A stretch of 64,000 bases of DNA from an uncultured Pseudomonadota bacterium (GTDB taxonomy: Bacteria > Myxococcota_A > Bradymonadia > Bradymonadales > Bradymonadaceae): contig CAJXPB010000010.1 in NCBI GenBank assembly GCA_913057905.1, positions 49,761-113,760 on the forward strand, read 5' to 3'. Numbering within the stretch: position 1 is the stretch's first letter; each line of letters starts with the position of its first letter. Below, one piece after another: positions 18,174 to 27,313 of this stretch. The translations under genes and the position numbers were made by a program. The notes beneath the pieces are model-generated. The model was not told the origin of the DNA. It made no database searches and saw nothing but the letters and a program-made list of their open reading frames with translations.

Positions 18174-19637
18174 TTGGCCAACTCTCGAAATGTCGATGCG
18201 ACCCGGGGGAGTCTCCTCGGCAAATCGATCCACATCGCCTGGCCTGCTGTCCTGCAGGCCCTGCTGGTCAACTTCTACGCCTTCAACGATTACTTCTTCG
18301 TCGGTCTGCTCGGTGACCGGGCCGCGACGGCCGCCCTTTCGGCCTGTTTTGCCCTTCTGGTCATCAATTACACCCTCTTGAGGGTCATCCCGACCGGCGC
18401 AACCACACTGATCTCGAGGGCCTTTGGCCGAGGCGAATCCAGCCGGGTGGCCGACGTACTCCGCCAGGCCCTGACCAGCGAAGGCGTCTGGTCGCTTGTC
18501 GTCGGCGCTGTCGGTCTGGCGATCCTCCCCTGGTTGGTCACCATCTCGAATGTCACCCCGGCAGTGGGTGCTCGCATCGATGCGTACCTGACCGTCGTGT
18601 ATCTGGCATCGCCTTTCTTTGCGACGATGCTGGTGGTCATCGGAGCCTTCCGCGCCTGCGGAAACACTCGCATCCCGTTGATGCTCGAGATCGGCAGCCT
18701 GGTACTGAACGCCCTGCTGAACGGGGTTCTGGTCCTGGGCGTCGGGCCGATACCCTCGATGGGGATCACCGGCGCGGCGATCGCGACCGCCGCCAGCCGT
18801 GGGCTGCCGGGCGTAGTGGGACTGTGGCTCATCTGGCGAGGTCATCTCGACATAGATCTCACGGCCGCTGCAGACGGCTGGTGGCCCCGCTGGGATGACA
18901 TCCGACAGATGTTTCGCATCGGCATCTTTCAGAGCGTCTCCGGATTCGTCTACGGGTCCGTCTTCTTTATCCTCAATCGGATGGCTGGCGAACTGGGTCC
19001 CGCCGCCCAGGGAGGTCTCGGAGCGGGGGTCCGCGGCATCGAATGGATCGCCTACGCGTTCGGAGACGGGTTCTCGACGGCGAGCATCGCCGTCGTCGGC
19101 CAGAACATCGGGGCCGGGAAGCTCGACCGGGCCGTCAAGGGCGCCTGGCTGAACGCCGGCCTGAGCGCCCTCTGTTGTCAGACCGTGGGACTGGCCTTCC
19201 TGATAGCCCCGAGAGCGCTCAGCACCATCGTGACCGACGACCCTGCAACCCTGGCCTACGCGGCCGAATACGTGGGGACTATCGGCTGGGTCATGTGGGC
19301 CATCGGCCTCGAGATGGCGTTGCACGGTGCGATGGTCGGCGCCGGCCGAACCCACGTGACGATGCTCGTCGCCGGTGGGCTCAATCTGATTCGGCTTCCC
19401 GCCGCAGCCGCCTTGCTCTTTGGCCTGGACGGGACCCTTCAGGGTATCGAATGGGCCGTCGTCGGGACCGCGTCCGCGCCGGCCGTTGCAGGCGGGTTTT
19501 ACGCCATCGCCTGGGCCATCGGGGGAACCGGTATCTTGAAAGCGAGCCTCATGTCCGGCTACATGGCCACGGGCCGAATGGTCGACCGACAGGACGCTCA
19601 GCCGGACGCCCATTCGACGGCTCCACAGGCCGAATAA
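18174..19637 (+). CDS. MATE-family efflux transporter
   Basis: 487-residue polytopic protein of the multidrug and toxic-compound extrusion (NorM/DinF-like) family, about 12 helices in two related halves. The start is a TTG at 18174, since no ATG lies early in frame; the first residues lead into GKSIHIAWPAVLQALLVNFY, a typical MATE first helix. Typical exchange is of organic cations for Na+ or H+. It lies between the small cox-cluster protein and surf1, spaced 12 bases on each side, so it appears co-transcribed with oxidase-assembly genes, which is unusual for this family. Confidence 0.88.
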   Translation: MANSRNVDATRGSLLGKSIHIAWPAVLQALLVNFYAFNDYFFVGLLGDRAATAALSACFALLVINYTLLRVIPTGATTLISRAFGRGESSRVADVLRQALTSEGVWSLVVGAVGLAILPWLVTISNVTPAVGARIDAYLTVVYLASPFFATMLVVIGAFRACGNTRIPLMLEIGSLVLNALLNGVLVLGVGPIPSMGITGAAIATAASRGLPGVVGLWLIWRGHLDIDLTAAADGWWPRWDDIRQMFRIGIFQSVSGFVYGSVFFILNRMAGELGPAAQGGLGAGVRGIEWIAYAFGDGFSTASIAVVGQNIGAGKLDRAVKGAWLNAGLSALCCQTVGLAFLIAPRALSTIVTDDPATLAYAAEYVGTIGWVMWAIGLEMALHGAMVGAGRTHVTMLVAGGLNLIRLPAAAALLFGLDGTLQGIEWAVVGTASAPAVAGGFYAIAWAIGGTGILKASLMSGYMATGRMVDRQDAQPDAHSTAPQAE

Positions 19638-19649
19638 CAGGAGATCACC

Positions 19650-20474
19650 ATGCGTGCCGGTTCCTTCGAGTTCAAATTTTGGCCCACCATCGGAACGCTG
19701 GTCGGGTTGTCGCTGCTCGTGGCCCTGGGGACATGGCAGTTCAGCCGATACCAACAGAAGCTCCAGACCGAACAACTCCGCGAGGCGCGCACCCAGAAGC
19801 CCCCGGTCGATGTGCGCTCCATCGACGATCTAGACAGCCAAAAGATGCACTTTCGGACCGCGCGGCTGCACGGGTCCCCCGATGAACAGACGCGTCTGCT
19901 GGTCAAACACCGTTTCTACAATGGCGATCCCGGCATGTGGGTTCTCCAGCCGATTGAACTGAAAGCGGGCGGCGTGGTGCTGGCCAATCGAGGGTGGATT
20001 CCCTTCAAGGACGCCGAAGGTCGGGTCGACACACTGCCCTCTCTGGGCGACGGGCCCTACACCGCCCGAATGTATCGTCGAGAGCCGGTCATCGCAGACA
20101 AATCAATGCGCCGGTCCCTTGCGCAGGGAGACGTCACCATCCGGGGCAACACGACCTGGTGGGAGAGCTTCGATGTGGAGGGCTTTTATCGAGACCTGCC
20201 CGGCCCGACTCCACCCGAGAATCTGGTGGCAGTGTTGTCGAGATCTCACAGTGGCATTCCCTACCCGATTGCCTCGACAGGACACGTCGGCGAGCCGTAT
20301 CTGACGTCGGGACGCCATCTCAGCTACGCGGTCTTCTGGTACGCCGTCGGCCTCGCGCTACTGGCCATGTACGTGGCCAACGGATTCGGTGCGCTCAAGA
20401 GCCCGAAGCGTCGGCAACGCCCTCGGAACCGACGGTCCACGGATTCGGACGATGAACCAGAGACGACGGGCTGA
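19650..20474 (+). CDS. SURF1-family oxidase assembly protein
   Basis: 274-residue protein with the two-helix SURF1 layout: an N-terminal helix (about residues 10-30, starting FKFWPTIGTLVGLS), a periplasmic domain with family motifs GTWQFSRYQQK and VLANRGWIPF, and a C-terminal helix SYAVFWYAVGLALLAMYV. SURF1 helps insert heme a into subunit I. An AGGAGAT ribosome site lies 5 bases before the ATG. It is the last gene of the respiratory block, and its stop directly abuts the stop of radA on the other strand. Confidence 0.92.
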   Translation: MRAGSFEFKFWPTIGTLVGLSLLVALGTWQFSRYQQKLQTEQLREARTQKPPVDVRSIDDLDSQKMHFRTARLHGSPDEQTRLLVKHRFYNGDPGMWVLQPIELKAGGVVLANRGWIPFKDAEGRVDTLPSLGDGPYTARMYRREPVIADKSMRRSLAQGDVTIRGNTTWWESFDVEGFYRDLPGPTPPENLVAVLSRSHSGIPYPIASTGHVGEPYLTSGRHLSYAVFWYAVGLALLAMYVANGFGALKSPKRRQRPRNRRSTDSDDEPETTG

Positions 20475-21908
20475 TCACGAGAGCACGTCGTCGCCGAAGA
20501 GCGTCCGGATGGCGTGGGCCAGATTGCGACAGTAGTCGAGGGCATCGGCCTCCATCGCCGGTCCCTCTTCGGAGTCATCCCTGGACGACACCCCGTCGGC
20601 GTTTCCGCGGGGCAGGGTCGCCGAGTCGAATCCGAGATTGGCCGCCTCTCGGAGACGATCACCGGCCTTCGACACCGCCCGGACCTCGCCGGTCAGGCCC
20701 ACCTCGCCGAAGACGACGGATTCTTTGGGGACCGGCCGGTCGATGTAGCTGGAGAGTATCGCCATCGCGATCGCCAGATCAGCGGCCGGCTCGGAGACGC
20801 GCATTCCTCCAGCGACGTTGACGAAGACATCGTGGCCGGCGACCTTCAATCCGGTGCGCTTTTCGATGATATTCAGCAGCAATACGACCCGGTTTTGGTC
20901 GACGCCCACCGCCGTTACCTGCGGTGGGCCGTATTCGGTCTGGCTGACCAGCCCCTGCACTTCCACCAACAGCGGGCGAGTTCCCTCGACCACCGGCACG
21001 ACAGCACTTCCGGAGGCCCCGGCCGGGCGCTCTTCCAGAAACATCGCCGACGGATTGACGACTTCTTCGAGCCCGTCGCCGGTCATCGTGAAGACGCCGA
21101 TCTCGTTTGTGGAGCCGTACCGGTTTTTGACGGCGCGAAGGACTCGATGGTCGACTCCACTCTGACCCTCGAAATAGAGAACGGTATCGACCATGTGCTC
21201 GAGCACCTTCGGGCCGGCGATCGCTCCGTCTTTAGTGACGTGACCGATCAAAAGCGTCGGAATCTCGAGCCCCTTCGCCAGTTGCGTCAACGTTCCGGTG
21301 ACCTCTTTGAGCTGGGCCACGCTTCCCGGCGACGACGTCAATTCCTCGGTCGTAATAGTCTGGATGGAATCGACGATGGCGAGATCCGGCTCTTCTCGTC
21401 GGAGGAGTTGATCGACCCGCTCCATGCTCGTCTCGCAGATCACCCGGATCTCCGACGGGTCGACGGCGAGTCGCTCGGCCCGCAACTTTAGCTGTTGGAG
21501 ACTCTCTTCGCCGGAGATGTAGATGATATCGCGACCCTGAGAGGCCAGGATCGCCGCGACCTGCAGCGACAGCGTCGACTTGCCGATCCCGGGGTCGCCG
21601 CCCAGGAGGACGACACCGCCCGGGACGAGTCCGCCCCCAAGGACACGGTCGAGCTCCGAGATGTCGGTCGACAACCGGTCGGCCTGGCCGCTTTCGACGT
21701 CGGCCATCTTCTGGATGTCGTCGCCGCCCTCGGCTCCGTAGCCGCCGGAGGACTTAGACGGCGACGGATTGCCGCCGCCACCCGAGTCGCCACCCCGGAT
21801 CTCTTCGACGAGTTTGTTCCACTCGCCGCACCCACCGCATTTTCCCTGCCATTTGTGGTGTTCTTGGCCGCAGGATTGACAGACGTACACCGATCGCGGT
21901 TTTGCCAT
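20475..21908 (-). CDS. radA: DNA repair protein RadA
   Basis: 477-residue RecA-related ATPase that promotes branch migration during recombinational repair. The three expected parts are visible: an N-terminal C4 zinc finger (CQSCG...CGGCGEW, residues 11-31), a RecA-like core with Walker A GGDPGIGKSTL and the RadA motif KNRYGSTNEIGVF, and a C-terminal Lon-protease-like domain (VAGGMRVSEPAADLA). A Gly/Ser-rich linker follows the zinc finger. It lies 12 bases downstream of the OmpA-family gene on the same strand and is probably co-transcribed with it. Confidence 0.96.
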   Translation of the reverse strand: MAKPRSVYVCQSCGQEHHKWQGKCGGCGEWNKLVEEIRGGDSGGGGNPSPSKSSGGYGAEGGDDIQKMADVESGQADRLSTDISELDRVLGGGLVPGGVVLLGGDPGIGKSTLSLQVAAILASQGRDIIYISGEESLQQLKLRAERLAVDPSEIRVICETSMERVDQLLRREEPDLAIVDSIQTITTEELTSSPGSVAQLKEVTGTLTQLAKGLEIPTLLIGHVTKDGAIAGPKVLEHMVDTVLYFEGQSGVDHRVLRAVKNRYGSTNEIGVFTMTGDGLEEVVNPSAMFLEERPAGASGSAVVPVVEGTRPLLVEVQGLVSQTEYGPPQVTAVGVDQNRVVLLLNIIEKRTGLKVAGHDVFVNVAGGMRVSEPAADLAIAMAILSSYIDRPVPKESVVFGEVGLTGEVRAVSKAGDRLREAANLGFDSATLPRGNADGVSSRDDSEEGPAMEADALDYCRNLAHAIRTLFGDDVLS

Positions 21909-21920
21909 GCCCCGACTCGC

Positions 21921-24101
21921 TTACCGTCGCTGTAGGATTTTGAATTCGACGCGCCGATTCAACCGACGATTCTGTTCGGTGATGTTCGGCACGAGCGGCT
22001 GATTCGGTCCGTATCCCTTCGGCTGCAGCCGCGACGCATCGATACCTCTGTTCGTCAGGTATCCCTTGACCGTCTCGGCGCGATTCTGGGAGAGGGTCAT
22101 ATTCTCGGACCGCGAGCCGGAACTATCCGTGTGCCCCTGGACCTCGACCTTCTTGATCGAGGGATTGGCGAACAGAACCGCCGCCACCTGGTCGAGGATC
22201 TCGGGGGAGCCGTCCGCGAGCGTGGAACTTCCCGACTCGAAGGCGATCCGCTCCTCGAGTTCGATGGTATCGCCCTCCAGCGTAGCCAGGCGTTGGTCGG
22301 GGGCCGGGCCGAGTTCCACTCGGGCCGCCGCCTCGCCGCCTGTCTCGACCGACACATCGGCGCCACTGGCCAGATAATCCGCCTGGGTCACACCCACGGT
22401 GTAGTCGCCCGCCTTGACCTTTGCCTCGAAACTTCCGTCCTCGCCGGTCGTCGTCTCGACAGATTCCGGACCGGCGATCTTGACGGCCGCGCCGGAGACC
22501 GGTTCACCCTCCGGCCCGGTCACGACGCCACGGATGACTCCGGTGGCCGGAACGAGGGCGATTTCTCGGGACTGCTCGCCCTCCTCCTCGAAGGTCGCCT
22601 CGACCGTCTTGGTTGCGTATTCGGGATGGCTGACCTTCAACTGGACCGTGGTGCCGGTCTCGAATCCGTACGACCGAAACTGGCCATTCGCCGAGCCGGT
22701 GACCTGCGGTGAGCGAGATTCCTCCACGTATTCGATCCGGGCGCTATCGATGGGATCGCCTGTCTTGCTGTCCACAACGGTCCCGACGAGATACGACTGG
22801 GGAGGCATCTTTCGGACTTCACGAACCTCGACGGTCTCCTTGGTGACCGTCTCGACTCGACCGGTCGGATCGACCGCCCAACTGAGACCCAGTGTCACGG
22901 CGTATGGAGCCGTCACCGGGATTCCGGCTGCATCCCGCGTCGTCAGGCTGATGTCGACGCCTCCATGCATCGCAAATCCCTCGAGAGGCTCGGCCTTGAG
23001 GCCGAAGCTCAACGTGTTTGGAAAGGCGTTGAAGCCGGCTTCGGAGACGCACGGCAACGACTGGTTCGAGCACAGGCCTTCGGGTCCGGCGACCGGAACC
23101 GAGAGGTTCCATGCCACAAACGGCGTCACAAACGGGGCGGCGTACTCGACGCCGATGCCCGTCTTCACGTAGTCATAGGCGCTCAAATTGTAGGCGAACC
23201 GCTCGACCCGGGTCGGCTCGAGCCCGCTTGGAACCAGATTCGGCGTATTGTCGAGCTCGTATCCGACGTTCAGGTGCGCGGTCACCGGGACGTCCGCATC
23301 CGGAATCAGGGGATCGATATCGAGCGTCCCCAGCACGCGAGGTGTCACACCCGTGCCCGAGAAGTCCGGTCCCGCCGAGCCGAAGCCGGTGGGTACATCG
23401 ATGGTGACATCTCCGGCAAAGTGGAAGAATTCCACCGGGGAGTGGTGGCCTCGAAGTCCCAGCGAGATGTCTCCCTGGGAGAGCATCGCCTCGGGGCGGC
23501 CGAATCCATTGACGTTGTTGCGGGCCCCGAGACTCAGATTGGCGGAGAAGTACTCGATGGGCTGGGCATGGATGGCGAGACGCCCGGCTACGTATCTGTT
23601 GGTGTCGCCGGCGCGAATCACATCCGACGCCTTGCTGAAATCACCGTAGAAGGCGACCGAGTAGGTGTTGGGCTTGACGGCGTCGGCGGAGGTAATGCCC
23701 TGAAATCCGGGAACGCCCTGCGCGTTGAGTCCGCGCTGGACACGATCCGGATGAGCTTCGTCGGCTGCGCCCGAGACCTCTCGTGTCGTCTCGGTCCGGG
23801 TCTCGATGACCTCGCCGGGCAGCTCGTCTTCTTCGGCGCTCTCGCTGCCTTCGGTGTCGTCCTCATTCTCGGTCGAATCGCCGTCTTCGGTCGACTCCTC
23901 AGTCGAGGTCTCCATCGACTCGGAGTCGCCGGCGGTGGAACCGTCCTCTTCGGCGGTCTCGGGCTGTGATTGCGCACCCGGGTCCTGCTGAGCGTAGAGA
24001 GACCCTGGGAGAGACAGACCGAAACACAAGACCAACCCGGCGACGGCCAAGACGGCCAAGCCGGGACGATGCCGGCCCACTTCACGGACTTCAAACATCA
24101 T
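21921..24101 (-). CDS. OmpA-family outer-membrane protein with carboxypeptidase-regulatory-like repeats
   Basis: 726-residue secreted protein. Order: signal peptide (about 37 residues), an acidic Ser/Glu/Asp-rich linker of about 65 residues, a beta-rich region of about 250 residues likely to form or cover a barrel, two carboxypeptidase-regulatory-like beta-sandwiches (one at YLVGTVVDSKTGDPIDSA, one at GVIRGVVTGPEGEPVSGAA), and a C-terminal OmpA peptidoglycan-binding domain with GHTDSSGSRSENMTLSQNRA and NRRLNRRVEF. It probably anchors the outer membrane to the cell wall. Similar OmpA proteins are frequent in Myxococcota. The exact role is unknown. Confidence 0.85.
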   Translation of the reverse strand: MMFEVREVGRHRPGLAVLAVAGLVLCFGLSLPGSLYAQQDPGAQSQPETAEEDGSTAGDSESMETSTEESTEDGDSTENEDDTEGSESAEEDELPGEVIETRTETTREVSGAADEAHPDRVQRGLNAQGVPGFQGITSADAVKPNTYSVAFYGDFSKASDVIRAGDTNRYVAGRLAIHAQPIEYFSANLSLGARNNVNGFGRPEAMLSQGDISLGLRGHHSPVEFFHFAGDVTIDVPTGFGSAGPDFSGTGVTPRVLGTLDIDPLIPDADVPVTAHLNVGYELDNTPNLVPSGLEPTRVERFAYNLSAYDYVKTGIGVEYAAPFVTPFVAWNLSVPVAGPEGLCSNQSLPCVSEAGFNAFPNTLSFGLKAEPLEGFAMHGGVDISLTTRDAAGIPVTAPYAVTLGLSWAVDPTGRVETVTKETVEVREVRKMPPQSYLVGTVVDSKTGDPIDSARIEYVEESRSPQVTGSANGQFRSYGFETGTTVQLKVSHPEYATKTVEATFEEEGEQSREIALVPATGVIRGVVTGPEGEPVSGAAVKIAGPESVETTTGEDGSFEAKVKAGDYTVGVTQADYLASGADVSVETGGEAAARVELGPAPDQRLATLEGDTIELEERIAFESGSSTLADGSPEILDQVAAVLFANPSIKKVEVQGHTDSSGSRSENMTLSQNRAETVKGYLTNRGIDASRLQPKGYGPNQPLVPNITEQNRRLNRRVEFKILQRR

Positions 24102-24254
24102 TCAACTCCTCCGGTACACCGCTGCCGAACGCGGTCAAAAAAACGGCTCGGCCTGAGTGCCAATGACACCCTGATTGGCGCAGACATTCGGTTCATCGAA
24201 ATGCGCACTCCCCGGACACAACCGGGACTTACCGTTCCATCTTTACACCCACTG

Positions 24255-24283
24255 TTGCTATGAAAATCCCCGATCAGTGTCAA
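24255..24283 (-). promoter_or_regulatory. candidate promoter for the OmpA-family gene
   Basis: Read on the - strand, a perfect TTGACA (24283-24278) and TAGCAA (24260-24255) are 17 bases apart. The 292-base gap separates the divergent OmpA-family and lgt-like genes; the leader would be about 145 nt. Confidence 0.45.
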
Positions 24284-24393
24284 GAATTTGGTCTGAATTG
24301 CCGGCCTTGAATCACGCCTCGAACATTGAGGTTCGAGGCCGACTGCGCTACAGGCACTCCGTCCTCGATGCCCCAACGCCCTCGACAGATACC

Positions 24394-25428
24394 ATGCAGA
24401 CACTCGGCGCACTTCCGTTCTTCAAACTCGGCCCCTGGACGCCCATTCCGGGTGCGGACTGGCTCGAATTTCATTCCTTCGGGATGTTTGTCGCCATCGG
24501 GCTACTGGTCTGTCTTGCCATGGCCGCCCGCCGGGGCGAACGCAAGCTGGGCCTCAACGGAGAGCGCGTCCAGAACTACGGGCTGTGGCTCATCTTCATC
24601 GGCTGGGTCTTCGCCCATATTCTCAACGTTCTCTTCTACGAGCCCGGCTCAATCCTGGAGAACCCGCTCGTCCTGCTGAAAGTCTGGGGATCGATCTCCA
24701 GCTATGGAGGACTCATCGGGGGGATCATCGGGTACTGGATCTGGAAGCGCTACAATCCCGACGAAGATCACGAAATGTGGCTCGACCACTCGGTCTGGAC
24801 CCTGACGTTCGCCTGGTTTTTCGGCCGGCTCGGCTGCGCCTCGGTCCACGACCACCTGGGCGTGCGGGCTCCCTCGTGGTGGCCTCTCGGCTACGAGAAC
24901 ATCCCATACGGAAGCGGCGAAACCCACATTCCCTGGGAGATGCTCGGCATCGAGATCTACTTCGATAAGGTCGACCCGGAGACCGGTGCCTTCATCAGCC
25001 ATTCGTTCTCGCCGGAGGGACTGGTGCGACACGACCTGGGGCTCTACGAGGCGATGTGGTGGGGGCTCATCGTGTTGACGGTGCTCTGGCTCAACCGGAA
25101 ACCGCGCCGAAAGGGACTCTACATCGCAATCGTCCCGCTGATGTACGCTCCCTGCCGATTCCTGTTGGACTTTTTGCGCGCCTGGCCGATTCCCGAGTCG
25201 GGACAGACCTACGACGTCCCGGCCCACACTCAGTTTTTCCTGGATCTGATGGGCGCACAGGCCGAGCCGTTCATCGCGAACAATCAGGCCCTGTTTGCCG
25301 ACACCCGATACTGGGGGCTGACGCCGGCACAGTACCTCTCGGTCGTGTTGTTCGTATTCGGGCTCTACTATCTGTGGCGTATCCGCGACCGGGAGCCGAT
25401 GGAGTGGAAGCAGTACAAGCGTGACTGA
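24394..25428 (+). CDS. lgt: Prolipoprotein diacylglyceryl transferase (Lgt-like, variant motif)
   Basis: 344-residue membrane protein of the Lgt family, which moves a diacylglycerol group from phosphatidylglycerol to the lipobox cysteine. Family features are the FGRLGCASVHDHLGV signature region, the YGGLIGGIIGYWIW helix and the late PCRFLLDFLRAWP segment. The usual HGG motif is YGG here, and the GRxGNxxN signature is altered, so it is a divergent member. The frame extends upstream to 24175, but the ATG at 24394 starts just before the first helix. Many lipoproteins in this window need such an enzyme; whether another lgt exists elsewhere is unknown. Confidence 0.78.
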   Translation: MQTLGALPFFKLGPWTPIPGADWLEFHSFGMFVAIGLLVCLAMAARRGERKLGLNGERVQNYGLWLIFIGWVFAHILNVLFYEPGSILENPLVLLKVWGSISSYGGLIGGIIGYWIWKRYNPDEDHEMWLDHSVWTLTFAWFFGRLGCASVHDHLGVRAPSWWPLGYENIPYGSGETHIPWEMLGIEIYFDKVDPETGAFISHSFSPEGLVRHDLGLYEAMWWGLIVLTVLWLNRKPRRKGLYIAIVPLMYAPCRFLLDFLRAWPIPESGQTYDVPAHTQFFLDLMGAQAEPFIANNQALFADTRYWGLTPAQYLSVVLFVFGLYYLWRIRDREPMEWKQYKRD

Positions 25429-25502
25429 TCCGCGCGGCGTTGATACACTGCCGGCTACGCTCCCGACGTCCGATCATCTGAACCGCCAACCCGCCCTGCC
25501 CC

Positions 25503-26390
25503 ATGGAAACTTCTGAGGTTCGAAAGGCCATCATCCCGGTCGCCGGCTTCGGCACGCGTCTGTTGCCGGTCACCAAATCCGTCCCCAAAGAACTCCTTCC
25601 CGTCGTGGATGTGCCGGCCATCCAGGTCATCGTCGAGGAATGCGTCGAATCGGGGATCGAAGAAATCGTCTTTATCACCGGCCGGGGAAAGGAGGCGATC
25701 GAGGACCACTTCGACTACGACTACGAGCTCGAAAAGCTCCTGGAGGAGCGCGGGAAGGACCGGGAACTCGAGAAGATCCGGGAGATCAGCTCGATGATCC
25801 GGACAATCGCCGTCCGACAGAAAAAACCCCTCGGTCTGGGCCACGCAGTGTCGTGTGCCCGCGACGTCATCGGGGACGAACCCTTCATGGTCCTTCTGCC
25901 CGACGACATCATCACCGCCGATCCACACTGCACCGCCCAGATGATCGATGTGTACGAAAAGTACGGCCAGGGAGTGGTCAGCCTGATGGAAGTCCCGCAG
26001 TCGGCCGTCTCGGACTACGGGATCGTCACCGGAGAGTCGTGGGCGCCGGACCTGACGCGGGTCCGGACACTGGTCGAAAAGCCGGAACCGGACATTGCCC
26101 CGTCGAACATGGGGATCATCGGACGCTACCTGTTGCCGCCCATCGTCTTTGAATACCTCGAGGAAGCGACACCCGGCGAGAACGGCGAAATCCAGCTCAC
26201 CGACGCTCTCTCCAAGTTGGCACGGGAGCGAGCCCTGGTCGGCTACGAATTCCACGGCATGCGCCACGACATCGGCGACAAACTCGGGTTCTTGACGGCA
26301 AATATCGCCCACGCCCTGAGACGCCACGATCTGGGTCCCGAGCTTCGCAAATATATGGAAACCAAACTCGAGGGCGACCTCGAGCAGTAG
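25503..26390 (+). CDS. galU: UTP--glucose-1-phosphate uridylyltransferase
   Basis: 295-residue nucleotidyltransferase making UDP-glucose from UTP and glucose-1-phosphate for envelope polysaccharides. The nucleotide-binding start KAIIPVAGFGTRLLPVTKSVPKE is visible at residue 9, with the GLGHAV substrate loop and the LPDDI metal site further on. Length and order match GalU. It is 75 bases after the lgt-like gene and 15 bases before a J-domain gene, within a + strand run of envelope genes. Confidence 0.96.
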   Translation: METSEVRKAIIPVAGFGTRLLPVTKSVPKELLPVVDVPAIQVIVEECVESGIEEIVFITGRGKEAIEDHFDYDYELEKLLEERGKDRELEKIREISSMIRTIAVRQKKPLGLGHAVSCARDVIGDEPFMVLLPDDIITADPHCTAQMIDVYEKYGQGVVSLMEVPQSAVSDYGIVTGESWAPDLTRVRTLVEKPEPDIAPSNMGIIGRYLLPPIVFEYLEEATPGENGEIQLTDALSKLARERALVGYEFHGMRHDIGDKLGFLTANIAHALRRHDLGPELRKYMETKLEGDLEQ

Positions 26391-26404
26391 GGGGTTACCA
26401 GACC

Positions 26405-27307
26405 ATGGATCATATTTTCCTGGCGTCGGGGTCCGTCGAGACCCTCAAAGCGCTGGCCGCCGAACTTCCCGACGGCTTCAAACCGTTGGCCTCGCGGCGC
26501 GGGGAGGGCATGGCTCAAAAACTACGGGAACACGACTTTTCGGTCGCTATCGTCTGCCCGCCGCTGCAAGACGGTGCCCAGGCGAGGCTTCTCGAGCAAC
26601 TCCGAGCCCTCTCGAACCCTCCAGGCATTCTCTGGCTGCGGCGCGACGGCAACGCCCCGAGCCACGTCGATACCACGCTCGACTATCCGGTCCCCGGACC
26701 GGTGTTTCGCCGGGCAGTCACAACCCTTCGAGACCGCCATCGCGGCGACGCCGGCCCCGACGTCGAACGCTGGCAGGCCTTCTACCGCGAAGTCAGACAA
26801 CGCCGGCAGGCACTTTCGGACCAGACCTACTGGGAGATGCTCGGCATCGAAGAGGGTGCCGACCATCAGACCGTCGTCGATGCCTTCGACCGACTGAGCC
26901 GGCGATATCACCCGGACCGCTACGCCCAACATCGCAGCGAATCGTGGGGTCGGAAGCTACACAAGGAAGTCAGCGCCCTGTATACCGCCCTGACCGAGGC
27001 CCACGAGGTCCTCAGCGACCGGCAATTGAGAAAGCGCTACCGGGACACCCGTCGGCAAGGAAAACGCCGGTTGCCGCCGGACGTACTCTCTTCGCCGACG
27101 CAACAGGTCCCGTCTTCACTCTCCGATGCTGCCCAGACTTCGAAGGGCCGACGGTTCCTTCAGATGGCCCAATCGGAACTCGCCGACGACGATTACGAGG
27201 ATGCGCTTCAACATCTGAAGTTTGCACAATCGGTCGAACCGGATAACCCTCACATCGACGAAAAGGTCGAGGAGGTCCAGCGACACCTCGAGAAAGAACA
27301 GGATTGA
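26405..27307 (+). CDS. J-domain protein with N-terminal regulator-like domain
   Basis: 300-residue cytoplasmic protein with three parts. Residues 1-115 look like a degenerate response-regulator/receiver fold, a pattern-based guess. Residues about 140-210 form a J-domain with the essential HPD tripeptide in RRYHPDRYAQ. The C-terminus (about 235-300) contains a TPR-like helical pair, FLQMAQSELADDDYEDALQHLKFAQ. J-domains stimulate the ATPase of DnaK-type chaperones. It lacks the Gly/Phe and zinc domains of DnaJ, so it is a specialised co-chaperone. It sits 7 bases before cdsA. Confidence 0.8.
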   Translation: MDHIFLASGSVETLKALAAELPDGFKPLASRRGEGMAQKLREHDFSVAIVCPPLQDGAQARLLEQLRALSNPPGILWLRRDGNAPSHVDTTLDYPVPGPVFRRAVTTLRDRHRGDAGPDVERWQAFYREVRQRRQALSDQTYWEMLGIEEGADHQTVVDAFDRLSRRYHPDRYAQHRSESWGRKLHKEVSALYTALTEAHEVLSDRQLRKRYRDTRRQGKRRLPPDVLSSPTQQVPSSLSDAAQTSKGRRFLQMAQSELADDDYEDALQHLKFAQSVEPDNPHIDEKVEEVQRHLEKEQD

Positions 27308-27313
27308 TGACGG

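Noticed and set aside
20472..20477. Palindrome TGATCA at the surf1/radA junction
   Set aside because: It is simply two convergent stop codons placed next to each other.
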